Below are positions 1-5,768 of a stretch of 30,047 nucleotides of DNA, in pieces; position 1 is the stretch's first letter; every line of letters begins with the position of its first letter. The stretch spans positions 1-30,047 of the IMG/VR virus record IMGVR_UViG_3300032093_000596; one strand, given 5' to 3'. This stretch comes from a virus. The position numbers and the translations under genes were made by a program. The notes under the pieces were generated by a model, which made no database searches, was not told the origin of the DNA, and worked only from the letters and a program-made list of their open reading frames with translations.

Positions 1-478
1 TCATTGCTTCGCCGCATTTTAAGAGGCGGACGAGCTCAAAGTCCAAACGAGCCTTATCAGTCTCCGCCTTCTGGCGATTAGTCCAAGTCTCTGCTGCTTC
101 CTTACAGCGTGCTTGTAGACCACCATCCAAAGGAATGGAGATGGTCCCAGAGATTCCAAAGTTCTTTGCCCAGTTGTCCTTCTGTCCAGTTCTTTCTAAA
201 GGAGTGGTAGGATCATTATCAATATTCGCAAGTTCCTCAAATGGTCTTTGACCACTATTTGTAGTAGTAAGAAATGGTGTCAGGTTAAAGGTTGGTCCTT
301 GACAACTTACGCCACCACCGTATGAGTTGGTAACGTATGGACCTTGTAAGACCTGAACCGCCTGGTTTGTTACACTTCCTGTTGAGGTTGCCTGTGGATT
401 TGCAACCGCAGTGATTGGAGTATCCCCTTCCGCATATACAGGGGTCGCAAAGGCAGTGAGAACAAGGGCGGATGCTAT
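1..478 (-). CDS. Exported conserved cyanophage protein, partial at window edge, start unclear
   Basis: A continuous leftward frame runs off the left edge of the window. It begins near the stop of the upstream gene. It reads as a hydrophobic export signal ending VYA, then a threonine/asparagine-rich segment (VTNQAVQVLQGPYVTNSYGG), a region with cysteines, and a charged helical part near the edge. I recognise the GSVTNQAVQVLQGPY type of segment as common in hypothetical proteins of T4-like cyanophages; the function is unknown. No ATG, GTG or TTG precedes the signal sequence in frame. The coordinate given is an ATA codon overlapping the upstream TAG. The frame is also open upstream, adding basic residues (YRYNKCLH) typical of a signal-peptide n-region, so the true start is unresolved. 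It is the third member of a coupled leftward set. Confidence 0.7.
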   Translation of the reverse strand, partial: MASALVLTAFATPVYAEGDTPITAVANPQATSTGSVTNQAVQVLQGPYVTNSYGGGVSCQGPTFNLTPFLTTTNSGQRPFEELANIDNDPTTPLERTGQKDNWAKNFGISGTISIPLDGGLQARCKEAAETWTNRQKAETDKARLDFELVRLLKCGEAM

Positions 479-837
479 TGTGTGAAGACACTTGTTGTAT
501 CTGTAACCGACATTATGGTTGTGCTGCGATTCACAGTTGTGTCTTTGATCATTCCTGGTCCCGAATAAGTTTCCGTGAACTGGAATGGAGCACCATTTTC
601 CATAATGGTATAGGGTGTTCCTACTTTTGGTGTTGCGGGAATATTGATGTTTGTCCCTGTAACTGTGTAACTCCATCCTGTCTGATAATCAATTTGGCGA
701 ATAGTTTCATTTACAGTTGTTGTGGACTCCGTGTGTGAAGTCATTGTGCCGCTGGTGAAGTTAGGCGTAACGGGCACTGCTAGAGCGGGGGATATAAATC
801 CCGTCGCTACTAGCAAGACGGGATTTATAAGTCTCAT
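475..837 (-). CDS. Exported small protein of unknown function
   Basis: A 120-residue protein that starts MRLINPVLLVATGF and has a typical signal peptide ending near ALA (residues 18-20). The rest is rich in threonine, serine and asparagine, with repeated TTT runs and predicted beta character. Its ATG overlaps the TGA of the upstream gene (ATGA), so the two are probably translationally coupled. Its composition and its YTVTGTNI segment resemble SYAVTGSNI in the upstream gene, so the two may be distant paralogues. I do not recognise a functional family. Exported beta-rich proteins in phage genomes can be virion decorations or envelope-directed factors; that is inference. Confidence 0.72.
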   Translation of the reverse strand: MRLINPVLLVATGFISPALAVPVTPNFTSGTMTSHTESTTTVNETIRQIDYQTGWSYTVTGTNINIPATPKVGTPYTIMENGAPFQFTETYSGPGMIKDTTVNRSTTIMSVTDTTSVFTQ

Positions 838-1328
838 TTAAATACGCTTAACTCAATGGATCTTTGACCGACTGCTTGAGTACCAGCACCACCAGCAGTA
901 ACCGTAGGAACACCAGTACCAGAAAGAGAACCAGCAAGGGAACCAGCAACACCACCAGAAGAAGTGGTAACGCTTCCGAAAGAAGGAAGAGAACCAACAA
1001 CACCAGAGGTTACTGTTGTACCACTTGGAATAGCATCACCAGCAGTAAAGGATTCAGAGAAACTGAATGCTTGACCAGCGGTGTTTACATCATAAGAACC
1101 CTGAATCTGGGTAGCAGCAGCAGTGGTGCTTGCTGGAGCGGTAAGACCACCGAAAGTTGTAGCGGAAATGTTGCTTCCAGTTACAGCATATGAAGAACCG
1201 ATTCTGGTTGCGGCAGAAGCAGCACCATCAACAGTCAGTTGTACCGAATCAACAATCTTATGGGTGATTTCCCCTGCAAAGACTGGAGTTGTTAAGAATA
1301 ACGAAAAGGCTAGAAATAGTCTTTTCAT
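834..1328 (-). CDS. Exported Ser/Thr/Gly/Ala-rich protein
   Basis: Starting at the ATG of MKRLFLAF, the product is 164 residues. It has a clear signal peptide (basic MKR, hydrophobic core, cleavage after VFA), then a low-complexity region rich in G, S, T, A and V with no cysteine. An in-frame GTG 18 bases upstream would add six residues before the signal peptide, so the ATG is preferred. It is first in a leftward three-gene set; its TGA overlaps the ATG of the next gene. A leftward late-promoter-like CTAAATA lies about 25 bases upstream inside an inverted repeat. No family is recognised. The composition suggests a beta-sheet-rich secreted or structural protein. Confidence 0.72.
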   Translation of the reverse strand: MKRLFLAFSLFLTTPVFAGEITHKIVDSVQLTVDGAASAATRIGSSYAVTGSNISATTFGGLTAPASTTAAATQIQGSYDVNTAGQAFSFSESFTAGDAIPSGTTVTSGVVGSLPSFGSVTTSSGGVAGSLAGSLSGTGVPTVTAGGAGTQAVGQRSIELSVFK

Positions 1329-1343
1329 TTGAGTTGCGATAAA

Positions 1344-1361
1344 CACTAAAAGTATTTAGTG
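1344..1361 (-). promoter_or_regulatory. Leftward late-promoter-like CTAAATA inside a perfect inverted repeat
   Basis: CACTAAA (1344-1350) and TTTAGTG (1355-1361) form a 7-bp perfect inverted repeat with a 4-base loop. On the minus strand the same bases read CACTAAATA, a variant of the T4-type late promoter seen elsewhere in this window. It sits about 16 bases upstream of the ATG at 1328. A transcript starting about six bases downstream of the motif would lack one arm of the hairpin. Confidence 0.45.
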
Positions 1362-1384
1362 AAACTGCCTTTAAAATCAAATTC

Positions 1385-1413
1385 TTGACAAAAGATAAAT
1401 AATCACTTATTAT
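1385..1413 (+). promoter_or_regulatory. Strong sigma70-type promoter followed at once by a terminator
   Basis: TTGACA (1385-1390), a 17-base spacer and TATTAT (1408-1413) make a near-consensus rightward promoter. A GATAAATA late-promoter-like motif overlaps the spacer (1394-1401). Initiation would be near 1420, exactly where the terminator hairpin begins. This is the only rightward promoter I see before the lysozyme gene. Confidence 0.6.
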
Positions 1414-1419
1414 GTGTAG

Positions 1420-1443
1420 ACCCAACTTCTGGTTGGGTTTTTT
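1420..1443 (+). terminator. Rho-independent terminator or attenuator
   Basis: ACCCAAC (1420-1426) pairs perfectly with GTTGGGT (1432-1438) around a 5-base loop and is followed by six T. No rightward gene lies upstream, so its substrate would be transcripts from the promoter directly before it, or read-through from outside. Confidence 0.75.
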
Positions 1444-1544
1444 ATTATGAGTCATTGAAGTGACATTAGAGCCGAGGAAGGTGCCCCCAGAGATGGTTGT
1501 GGTATACCCCCCTTCTATTCGGATGTAGAGTTCAATTAAATTTA

Positions 1545-2183
1545 GTGCAAAACTTCTTTACTGTAGCCCTGCCCCTTCTGGCAACGGTTACAACCAATGC
1601 GGCAACACTGCCATTCGTAAACTACAAGATGCAGGGTCCTCCCCCATTTATTACTGATGTATTGAATCTTGTAGATGAGAAGACAGCGACCAAAGAGGTT
1701 GCTCCCGAAAAGCCAAAAGAGATAAGGCTAATTTGTAAAGGGTGTAATGAAAATGAGAATGCTACCCTGGCATACTTCCAGGAGCGTGGTATTACAGACA
1801 GAAACGCCCTTGCTACTATCATGGGCAATATTAGACAGGAATCAACATTCGTGCCTAATATCTGCGAAGGTGGTAGCAGAACCAGTTGGAGTAACTGCGG
1901 ACGCGGTTACGGACTGATTCAATGGACATCTGCCAACCGTTATTATGGATTGGGTGCTTTTGCTAATAAGTATGGTGGGAAACCATCAGACTTACACACG
2001 CAACTTCGTTATCTAACGACTGAGGTTCAATGGCAACGAATTGAGGACAGGATGAAAACTCCTGGTAAGTCTATCAATCGTTACATGGACTATGCGTATA
2101 GTTGGATTGGTTGGGGGCATCATGGTGCTCGCACACATTATGCACATGATTATGCTAACCGACTGATCACGGTAGAGGTTTAA
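1545..2183 (+). CDS. Exported phage-tail-type lysozyme
   Basis: The C-terminal two thirds match the phage tail lysozyme family (Phage_lysozyme2). The visible segments are a helix with NALATIMGNIRQES, holding the likely catalytic Glu around residue 99, then a YGLIQWTSANRYYGL substrate-groove segment, and a C-terminal SWIGWGHHGARTHY region. Such enzymes cut peptidoglycan glycan strands. Before the domain come a hydrophobic export-like segment ending TNAA and a lysine/glutamate-rich linker. The start is uncertain: no ATG precedes the signal segment, GTG at 1545 gives 212 residues, and a TTG at 1497 would add 16. A terminator hairpin follows. It could act in entry, as virion lysozyme, or in lysis; the signal-like N-terminus favours periplasmic action late in infection. 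Confidence 0.82.
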   Translation: MQNFFTVALPLLATVTTNAATLPFVNYKMQGPPPFITDVLNLVDEKTATKEVAPEKPKEIRLICKGCNENENATLAYFQERGITDRNALATIMGNIRQESTFVPNICEGGSRTSWSNCGRGYGLIQWTSANRYYGLGAFANKYGGKPSDLHTQLRYLTTEVQWQRIEDRMKTPGKSINRYMDYAYSWIGWGHHGARTHYAHDYANRLITVEV

Positions 2184-2199
2184 AAAAACTGAATATATA

Positions 2200-2230
2200 G
2201 GGGGAGGGATTTACTTCCCCTTTACTTTTT
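2200..2230 (+). terminator. Terminator-like hairpin after the lysozyme gene
   Basis: GGGGGAG (2200-2206) pairs with CTTCCCC (2214-2220), with one G-U pair and a 7-base loop. An interrupted T-rich tail follows. It lies 16 bases past the lysozyme stop codon. Confidence 0.6.
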
Positions 2231-2252
2231 ATTCTATAGATTGGGAACAGAA

Positions 2253-2441
2253 ATGACCGAACAACAACAACATCTAGCAAATCTTTTAGAGCAAAGAAAT
2301 AATCTAGACCAACAAATGACTACAAATCGGGAACTGCTTTGGAAAATTCAGGGAGCAATTGAGTATTTGGCTCAAATCGGCGTAACCCTTCCAGAACCAG
2401 AAGTGACTGAAGAAGTGACTGAAGAAGTGACTGAAGAGTGA
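2253..2441 (+). CDS. Small coiled-coil protein with a repeated acidic tail
   Basis: A 62-residue protein from the ATG of MTEQQQHLANLLEQ. The first 50 residues form a probable coiled coil with heptad-like leucines (QQHLANLLEQRNNLDQQM), followed by AIEYLAQIGVTLPEPE. I recognise that EYL-QIGV-LP pattern from small hypothetical proteins of T4-like cyanophages. The C-terminus is three copies of EVTE-E encoded by a 12-base tandem repeat. TTG at 2241 would add four residues but ATG is preferred. Function unknown; it lies between the lysozyme and a membrane protein. Confidence 0.72.
   Translation: MTEQQQHLANLLEQRNNLDQQMTTNRELLWKIQGAIEYLAQIGVTLPEPEVTEEVTEEVTEE
2400..2435 (+). repeat. 12-bp tandem repeat, three copies
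   Basis: Three exact copies of gaagtgactgaa encode repeated Glu-Val-Thr-Glu at the end of the upstream small gene. Copy number could vary by slippage and would keep the frame, since the unit is four codons. Confidence 0.9.
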
Positions 2442-2446
2442 TATAT

Positions 2447-2472
2447 AAGGGGAGTGCTGCTTACTCTCCCTT
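2447..2472 (+). other. Hairpin directly before a start codon
   Basis: AAGGGGAGT (2447-2455) pairs imperfectly (one bulged base) with ACTCTCCCTT (2463-2472). The 3' arm abuts the ATG at 2473. There is no T-run, so it is more likely a translational or processing structure than a terminator. Confidence 0.5.
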
Positions 2473-2865
2473 ATGATTAACTTTCAGTTTGGAAATAAAA
2501 AACCAGATAAACGAGAGATAATAAAAGTAAGTATTATCGTATCACTTCTTATCGCAGCACTCTCAACATTTACTGGGATAAGTGAAACCAAACTCTGGGA
2601 TATGTTGGATGAGTTACAGAGAAAATATCTTCCACTTGGTATTCTCAATGAACTTATCATCAGAGACCCTGAGAAGACCGAGAGGCGGGTCACCATGGAC
2701 GTTGACGTCGCCATTGAGAAGTACTTGACGGAAAACCCAGAAGACCCTATAATACCTAGACCGAAGTTGGTTGAGAGACCACCTGACGGTAGTGAGGCGC
2801 AGAAACTGCTTGGTGGTGAGATGCGCCTTTGTGCTCCTTGGACTGAAAATTGCCTTAATGATTGA
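2473..2865 (+). CDS. Single-pass membrane protein, conserved in cyanophages
   Basis: A 130-residue protein with a basic N-terminus, one hydrophobic segment (residues about 19-36, KVSIIVSLLIAALSTF) and an acidic, proline-rich C-terminal half ending GGEMRLCAPWTENC. The C-terminal GGEMRLCAPW motif is familiar from cyanophage hypothetical proteins near lysis-type genes, but I know no function. With the exported lysozyme upstream and the RlpA-like protein downstream, a role in envelope disruption is plausible but unproven. The next gene's ATG (2858) overlaps its last codons. Confidence 0.75.
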   Translation: MINFQFGNKKPDKREIIKVSIIVSLLIAALSTFTGISETKLWDMLDELQRKYLPLGILNELIIRDPEKTERRVTMDVDVAIEKYLTENPEDPIIPRPKLVERPPDGSEAQKLLGGEMRLCAPWTENCLND

Positions 2866-3172
2866 AACTGTAATTGCTGGTCTTACCTGTGGTATTGCTA
2901 CTTTCTATGGTTTAGGAGATGGATTTCATGGTCAAACTACTGCAAACGGCGAAAGGTTTGATGCTTATCGTTGGACTGCAGCTCATCCTTATCTACCTAT
3001 GGGTACAAAAATTCGGGTGACGAATCAAGACAATCTCAAACAAGTGATTGTAAGAGTGAATGATCGTGGTCCTTACTCCCACGCAGATTTAGACCTTTCT
3101 TATTCTGCTTTTGCTCACATCGAATCTACAAGAAAAGGAAACGCTACTGTATGCTGGAGGGTTGTAGGATGA
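2858..3172 (+). CDS. RlpA-like double-psi beta-barrel protein
   Basis: A 104-residue protein that is almost entirely an RlpA-type DPBB domain. Visible are ATFYG (residues 13-17), HGQTTANGERFD, TAAHPYLPMGTKIRVTN, VIVRVNDRGPYSHADLDLSYSAF. The Glu of TANGE and the Asp of NDRGP correspond to the acidic residues used by RlpA lytic transglycosylases, which cut glycan strands without peptide stems. The N-terminus is short and only weakly signal-like, so export may depend on another route. The ATG at 2858 overlaps the upstream gene and gives the expected domain start. Its TGA overlaps the ATG of the next gene. Confidence 0.82.
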   Translation: MIETVIAGLTCGIATFYGLGDGFHGQTTANGERFDAYRWTAAHPYLPMGTKIRVTNQDNLKQVIVRVNDRGPYSHADLDLSYSAFAHIESTRKGNATVCWRVVG

Positions 3173-3540
3173 AAAAACTCATTGCTCTTGCTCTGATTCT
3201 TTCTGGTGCTCCTGCACTTGCAACACCAGAGCAAACTTATCGCCCATTTCGTTATGAAACTCCTTGTTTGTTGGAGCAAGGTATTCAAACCTATCCTGAT
3301 ACTTGTGTAGTAGTTGAAACCCGTGAAAAGGGTGGAGCACTTCGCACTCGTAACATCTTCTCTAATAAGCACTCTCTCACTATCAAGGGTCGCTTTGATA
3401 AGGAGCAGGGATATATGACTTGGGATAGTCACAATAAGTTTGAATACAAGTGGGACTACAAGGTTGGTGGTCATAATGACTTGGGTGCTTGGACTTATGT
3501 AATGCCTGGTTTCCTTGTTCAAAATGTTTCTTGGGACTGA
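3169..3540 (+). CDS. Exported protein of unknown function
   Basis: A 123-residue protein with a textbook signal peptide: MKK, hydrophobic core, cleavage after ALA at about residue 18. The mature part has two cysteines that could form a disulphide (TPCLLEQ and DTCVVVE) and an aromatic, beta-rich C-terminus (YKWDYKVGG, GAWTYVMPGF). It is coupled to the RlpA-like gene by an ATGA overlap and is the last gene of this rightward exported set. No family recognised. Confidence 0.75.
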   Translation: MKKLIALALILSGAPALATPEQTYRPFRYETPCLLEQGIQTYPDTCVVVETREKGGALRTRNIFSNKHSLTIKGRFDKEQGYMTWDSHNKFEYKWDYKVGGHNDLGAWTYVMPGFLVQNVSWD

Positions 3541-3542
3541 TC

Positions 3543-3571
3543 TTGACAAACAAAACTGAGTAGTGTATACT
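3543..3571 (+). promoter_or_regulatory. Sigma70-type promoter for the tRNA cluster
   Basis: TTGACA (3543-3548), a 17-base spacer and TATACT (3566-3571). The predicted start point falls at or just before the first base of tRNA-Arg, so the leader would be almost absent. Confidence 0.7.
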
Positions 3572-3579
3572 ACTCTTAT

Positions 3580-3652
3580 GGGCACGTAGCATAATGGATA
3601 ATGCATCAACCTTCTAAGTTGCCGATTGCTGGTTCGAGTCCAGCCGTGCCTG
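3580..3652 (+). tRNA. tRNA-Arg(TCT)
   Basis: The cloverleaf has a 7-bp acceptor (GGGCACG with CGTGCCT), a D stem GCAT/ATGC, an anticodon loop CTTCTAA and a T arm GCTGG-TTCGAGT-CCAGC. The anticodon TCT reads AGA, a codon common in this AT-rich phage. One anticodon-stem pair (T-C) is mismatched. CCA is not encoded. Confidence 0.92.
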
Positions 3653-3668
3653 TTGTCCTTTCTTCATT

Positions 3669-3836
3669 ATGGACCCAATAAAAATTCTAATATTAATTGG
3701 AGAACTTGAGGGGTGTTATGCCCATACCAAGAAATTGGGTTTTGAAGAGGACAATAAAATCCTTGCTGAGATGAAGCAGAGGTATTATAAACTCTACTTC
3801 AAACTTTGTAAGGAACAGGGTGTTAAACCCCTGTAA
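3669..3836 (+). CDS. Small protein of unknown function
   Basis: A 55-residue protein (MDPIKILILIGELEG...) in the gap between tRNA-Arg and tRNA-Asn, ending one base before the latter. It is helical, with a mixed charged C-terminal half (EMKQRYYKLYFKLCKEQ). The frame is open throughout and its codon use resembles its neighbours. I know no function. Confidence 0.6.
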   Translation: MDPIKILILIGELEGCYAHTKKLGFEEDNKILAEMKQRYYKLYFKLCKEQGVKPL

Positions 3837-3910
3837 TCCTGCTTAGCACAGTTGGTAGTTGCGCTGGACTGTTAATCCGGATGTCGCTGGTTCGAGCCCA
3901 GCAGCAGGAG
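3837..3910 (+). tRNA. tRNA-Asn(GTT)
   Basis: The acceptor TCCTGCT pairs with AGCAGGA. The anticodon loop is CTGTTAA and the T arm GCTGG-TTCGAGC-CCAGC. The anticodon is GTT. It begins immediately after a stop codon, and CCA is not encoded. Confidence 0.93.
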
Positions 3911-3913
3911 CCT

Positions 3914-3986
3914 GCCCTTGTAGCATAACGGTTACTGCATCCGCCTTGTAAGCGGAAGATTCTCGGTTCGATTCCGAGCGGGGGCT
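3914..3986 (+). tRNA. tRNA-Thr(TGT)
   Basis: The acceptor GCCCTTG pairs with CGGGGGC (two T-G pairs). The anticodon stem is TCCGC/GCGGA, the loop CTTGTAA and the T arm CTCGG-TTCGATT-CCGAG. The anticodon TGT reads ACA. It lies three bases downstream of tRNA-Asn, so the two are probably co-transcribed. Confidence 0.94.
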
Positions 3987-4014
3987 TGACGGAAATAAAA
4001 CTCCGTCTTATAAT
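3986..4014 (+). promoter_or_regulatory. Promoter overlapping the 3' end of tRNA-Thr
   Basis: TTGACG (3986-3991) starts at the discriminator base of tRNA-Thr. After a 17-base spacer comes TATAAT (4009-4014). It should drive tRNA-Gly independently of the upstream tRNA transcript. Confidence 0.65.
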
Positions 4015-4036
4015 CCCTTCCGTGTGGGCAAGTGTT

Positions 4037-4054
4037 TGGGAGAGCAATCTCCCA
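4037..4054 (+). other. GNRA-loop hairpin in the tRNA-Gly leader
   Basis: TGGGAGA (4037-4043) pairs perfectly with TCTCCCA (4048-4054) around a GCAA tetraloop. It ends six bases before tRNA-Gly and has no T-run. A 5'-leader structure affecting processing is plausible. Confidence 0.6.
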
Positions 4055-4060
4055 CCGCCT

Positions 4061-4132
4061 GCGGAGTTAATTCAGTGGTAGAATGGCTGCCTTCCAAGCA
4101 GTTCGTCGTCGGTTCGAATCCGATACTCCGCT
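4061..4132 (+). tRNA. tRNA-Gly(TCC)
   Basis: The acceptor GCGGAGT pairs with ACTCCGC. The anticodon loop is CTTCCAA and the T arm TCGG-TTCGAAT-CCGA. The anticodon TCC reads GGA. A short T-rich stretch follows. Confidence 0.93.
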
Positions 4133-4159
4133 TTTTAAAAGATTCGGTTAACCACCCCC

Positions 4160-4194
4160 TTGACAAAAAGGTTAAGCGAATGTTAAAATAAATA
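4160..4194 (+). promoter_or_regulatory. Overlapping sigma70-type and late promoters
   Basis: TTGACA (4160-4165) and TAAAAT (4184-4189), 18 bases apart, overlap a late-type AATAAATA (4187-4194). About 100 bases of leader follow, containing three small hairpins: ACTC-GAGT near 4219, GGAGAA/TTCTCC at 4240-4257, and CGCAG/CTGCG at 4264-4281. These lie upstream of the gene at 4302, which itself has a GAGG ribosome-binding site. Confidence 0.6.
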
Positions 4195-4301
4195 TGTTCA
4201 AGTGATAAAACCTCAAATACTCGTTGAGTCACTGAAACGGAGAAAGTCGATTCTCCTTACATCCGCAGGTATAATTCTGCGAGAAACTTAGAGGTACTAT
4301 T

Positions 4302-4661
4302 ATGTTTAAATCCGCAATCGCAGCTGTTGCTGCTGCTCCTTTCCTTGCTTCGGCTGCGTTCGCTGGCCCTTATGTTAATGTAGAATCTAACGCTGGTGTC
4401 GTTGGTTCTGACTACATCGGTACTCTGACCGAAGCACATCTTGGTTATGAAGGTGCTCTGTCTCCTACCGTTAACGGTTATGTTCAGGTTGGTCCTGCAC
4501 TGTCCACTCCTGAAGGTGGTGACGCAACCGTTAAGGTTTCTGGTAAGGCAGGTGCTTCTGTTGCCGCTACCGACAACCTGAGCGTCTATGGTGAGTACTG
4601 GTTCCTGACTGGTGATGACCTGACCAGCAACATCAAGGCTGGTGTGAAGTACACCTTCTGA
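4302..4661 (+). CDS. Putative small outer-membrane beta-barrel protein
   Basis: A 119-residue protein with an export signal (cleavage after AFA, about residue 21) followed by GPYVNVESNAG. The mature part has regularly alternating polar/hydrophobic strands with glycine and aromatic residues (YIGTLTEAHLGYEG, VNGYVQVGPAL, LSVYGEYWF). It ends in VKYTF; a terminal aromatic Phe after alternating residues is the recognition signature for insertion of outer-membrane barrels. Similar AGPYV-type proteins occur in T4-like cyanophages without known function. It shares the AGPYV start, strand pattern and terminal Phe with the next gene. A role in altering the host outer membrane is inference. Confidence 0.75.
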   Translation: MFKSAIAAVAAAPFLASAAFAGPYVNVESNAGVVGSDYIGTLTEAHLGYEGALSPTVNGYVQVGPALSTPEGGDATVKVSGKAGASVAATDNLSVYGEYWFLTGDDLTSNIKAGVKYTF

Positions 4662-4726
4662 AATAGAAGGTTTGTGGAACCTAACTGTCCACATTGATTG
4701 TTAACTAAACCTTAACGACAAACTTA

Positions 4727-4758
4727 AAGACCCCTGTTAGAATATAGGGGTCTTTTTT
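4727..4758 (+). terminator. Rho-independent terminator
   Basis: AAGACCCC (4727-4734) and GGGGTCTT (4747-4754) form an 8-bp stem with a 12-base loop, ending in a run of T. It separates the two barrel genes. Confidence 0.88.
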
Positions 4759-4794
4759 ATTGAAGACATTTAATGTTTATAAAAGGAGATTTTT

Positions 4795-5178
4795 ATGAAA
4801 GCAATCGCTCTTGCCGCAATGGCACTTCCGATGATTGCGGCACCTGCCCTTGCTGGTCCATATGTAGAAAGTAAGACCACCTCTGGTATCTCTGTTACCA
4901 GTGATAAGAGCACCTACAAAGGTTCTCAAACCGAACTTCGTGTTGGTTATGATGAAAAGGTTGGTAAGTCTGGTCTGAAAGTCTATGGCGAAATCGGTCC
5001 TGGTTATGAGTTCAACACTGGTAAAACTAAGAGTGAAGGTGTTGCCGTTGGTGAAGTAGGTTTCTCTTATCCTCTTGCTAAGAAAGTTTCCCTCAAAGGG
5101 AAAGTTGCTGGTGAGTATGGTATGAGTTCTGAGGTCCTTGATCTTGGTGGTGAAGTTAAAGTTCGTTATAGCTTCTGA
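4795..5178 (+). CDS. Putative small outer-membrane beta-barrel protein, paralogue of the previous
   Basis: A 127-residue protein with a signal peptide (cleavage after ALA, about residue 20) followed by GPYVESKTTSG. Alternating beta strands (TELRVGYDEKV, LKVYGEIGPGYEF, AVGEVGFSYPL, EVKVRYSF) end in a terminal Phe, as for outer-membrane barrels. AAGGAG lies nine bases before the ATG. It has its own terminator before and after, so it is probably transcribed alone or by read-through. About six to eight strands would fit, too small for a general pore. It shares the AGPYV junction with the 4302 product. Confidence 0.75.
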   Translation: MKAIALAAMALPMIAAPALAGPYVESKTTSGISVTSDKSTYKGSQTELRVGYDEKVGKSGLKVYGEIGPGYEFNTGKTKSEGVAVGEVGFSYPLAKKVSLKGKVAGEYGMSSEVLDLGGEVKVRYSF

Positions 5179-5194
5179 TTTATGCTATAATACT

Positions 5195-5216
5195 GGGGTC
5201 TTCGGACCCCTTTTTT
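5195..5216 (+). terminator. Rho-independent terminator with UUCG loop
   Basis: GGGGTC-TTCG-GACCCC followed by six T: a classic strong terminator 17 bases past the barrel gene's stop. Confidence 0.95.
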
Positions 5217-5372
5217 ATGATTAAACTTTTAAAGATCCTTAGAGCAATTGGAAATGAAATGTGGGCAGTGCCTACAGTTCTTTTAGTCACTTTTGTGTTG
5301 ATACAAGGAATTCATACAGCAGAACATAAAAAACTTGATGGGCAAGTGGGAGATACTTGCCTGAATAGATAG
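5217..5372 (+). CDS. Tiny membrane protein
   Basis: A 51-residue protein (MIKLLKILRAIGNEMW...) with one hydrophobic segment (AVPTVLLVTFVLIQGI, residues 17-32) and a charged C-terminus with one cysteine. Its ATG directly follows the T-run of the terminator. Function unknown. It may need read-through or a start within the terminator to be expressed. Confidence 0.6.
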   Translation: MIKLLKILRAIGNEMWAVPTVLLVTFVLIQGIHTAEHKKLDGQVGDTCLNR

Positions 5373-5391
5373 TAGTATACTGAGAAGTCTT

Positions 5392-5595
5392 ATGTCTCTT
5401 ATTTCACAACGGGATAGGCAACTTACTATCACCGCCATCAATCATTATATTGATTATCTTTCTAGTGAGATTGAGTTTTATGAAAGAGAGGGTATGTTGG
5501 AAGATACTGACTACCAAGATCATAAGTTAGAACTATCAGAAACTTATGCTCTTTTAAACTGGATCAAACTAGAATATCAGAAGAATGAAAATTAA
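5392..5595 (+). CDS. Small helical protein of unknown function
   Basis: A 67-residue, acidic, probably all-helical protein (LTITAINHYIDYLSSEIEFYEREG...). TATACT lies just upstream (5376-5381) without a good -35 box. The next gene starts inside its last codons (ATG at 5585). No family recognised. Confidence 0.68.
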   Translation: MSLISQRDRQLTITAINHYIDYLSSEIEFYEREGMLEDTDYQDHKLELSETYALLNWIKLEYQKNEN

Positions 5596-5746
5596 TCTGT
5601 GGTATTGTGCTGATATGAATCAATGGCGTTGGACTCTTGTTGATGACCGACGCCCTATCTGCAGACAAGAATCTGGGCAGAGGGAAGATTTGAGACTGGC
5701 TATGGAAGATGTTGCCAAAACTGTAGAGTATATGCTACAATGTTGA
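5585..5746 (+). CDS. Small protein of unknown function
   Basis: A 53-residue protein that starts MKINLWYCADMNQWRW and ends VEYMLQC. It overlaps the upstream gene by 11 bases in another frame. It has several Trp and Cys residues but no recognised family. The frame is open and the position fits the compact gene order. Confidence 0.6.
   Translation: MKINLWYCADMNQWRWTLVDDRRPICRQESGQREDLRLAMEDVAKTVEYMLQC
5712..5741 (+). promoter_or_regulatory. Probable promoter for the tRNA-shaped RNA
   Basis: TTGCCA (5712-5717), an 18-base spacer and TACAAT (5736-5741) lie inside the 3' end of the small gene, as at other tRNA promoters in the window. Confidence 0.5.
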
Positions 5747-5768
5747 TACACTCAGGTGTAATAGACCT

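Noticed and set aside
285-491. Leftward frame of 68 codons starting at GTG
   Set aside because: It is out of frame with the clear signal-peptide protein on the same strand and has Cys/Ser/His-rich shadow composition.
472-1332. Rightward frames opposite the leftward exported genes
   Set aside because: Shadow frames of real leftward genes; no ribosome sites and no protein-like pattern.
2400-2435. Three 12-base units as a regulatory repeat array
   Set aside because: They lie in frame at the end of a coding sequence and encode a simple acidic tail.
3823-4232. Leftward open frames with LGIEPRIFRLQGG- and IGFEPTTNCLEGS-like sequences
   Set aside because: These are antisense readings of tRNA genes (T-arm and anticodon regions), a well-known source of false proteins.
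5186-5191. TATAAT just before the UUCG terminator
   Set aside because: No -35 box at the right spacing, and initiation would fall inside the terminator stem; probably chance.
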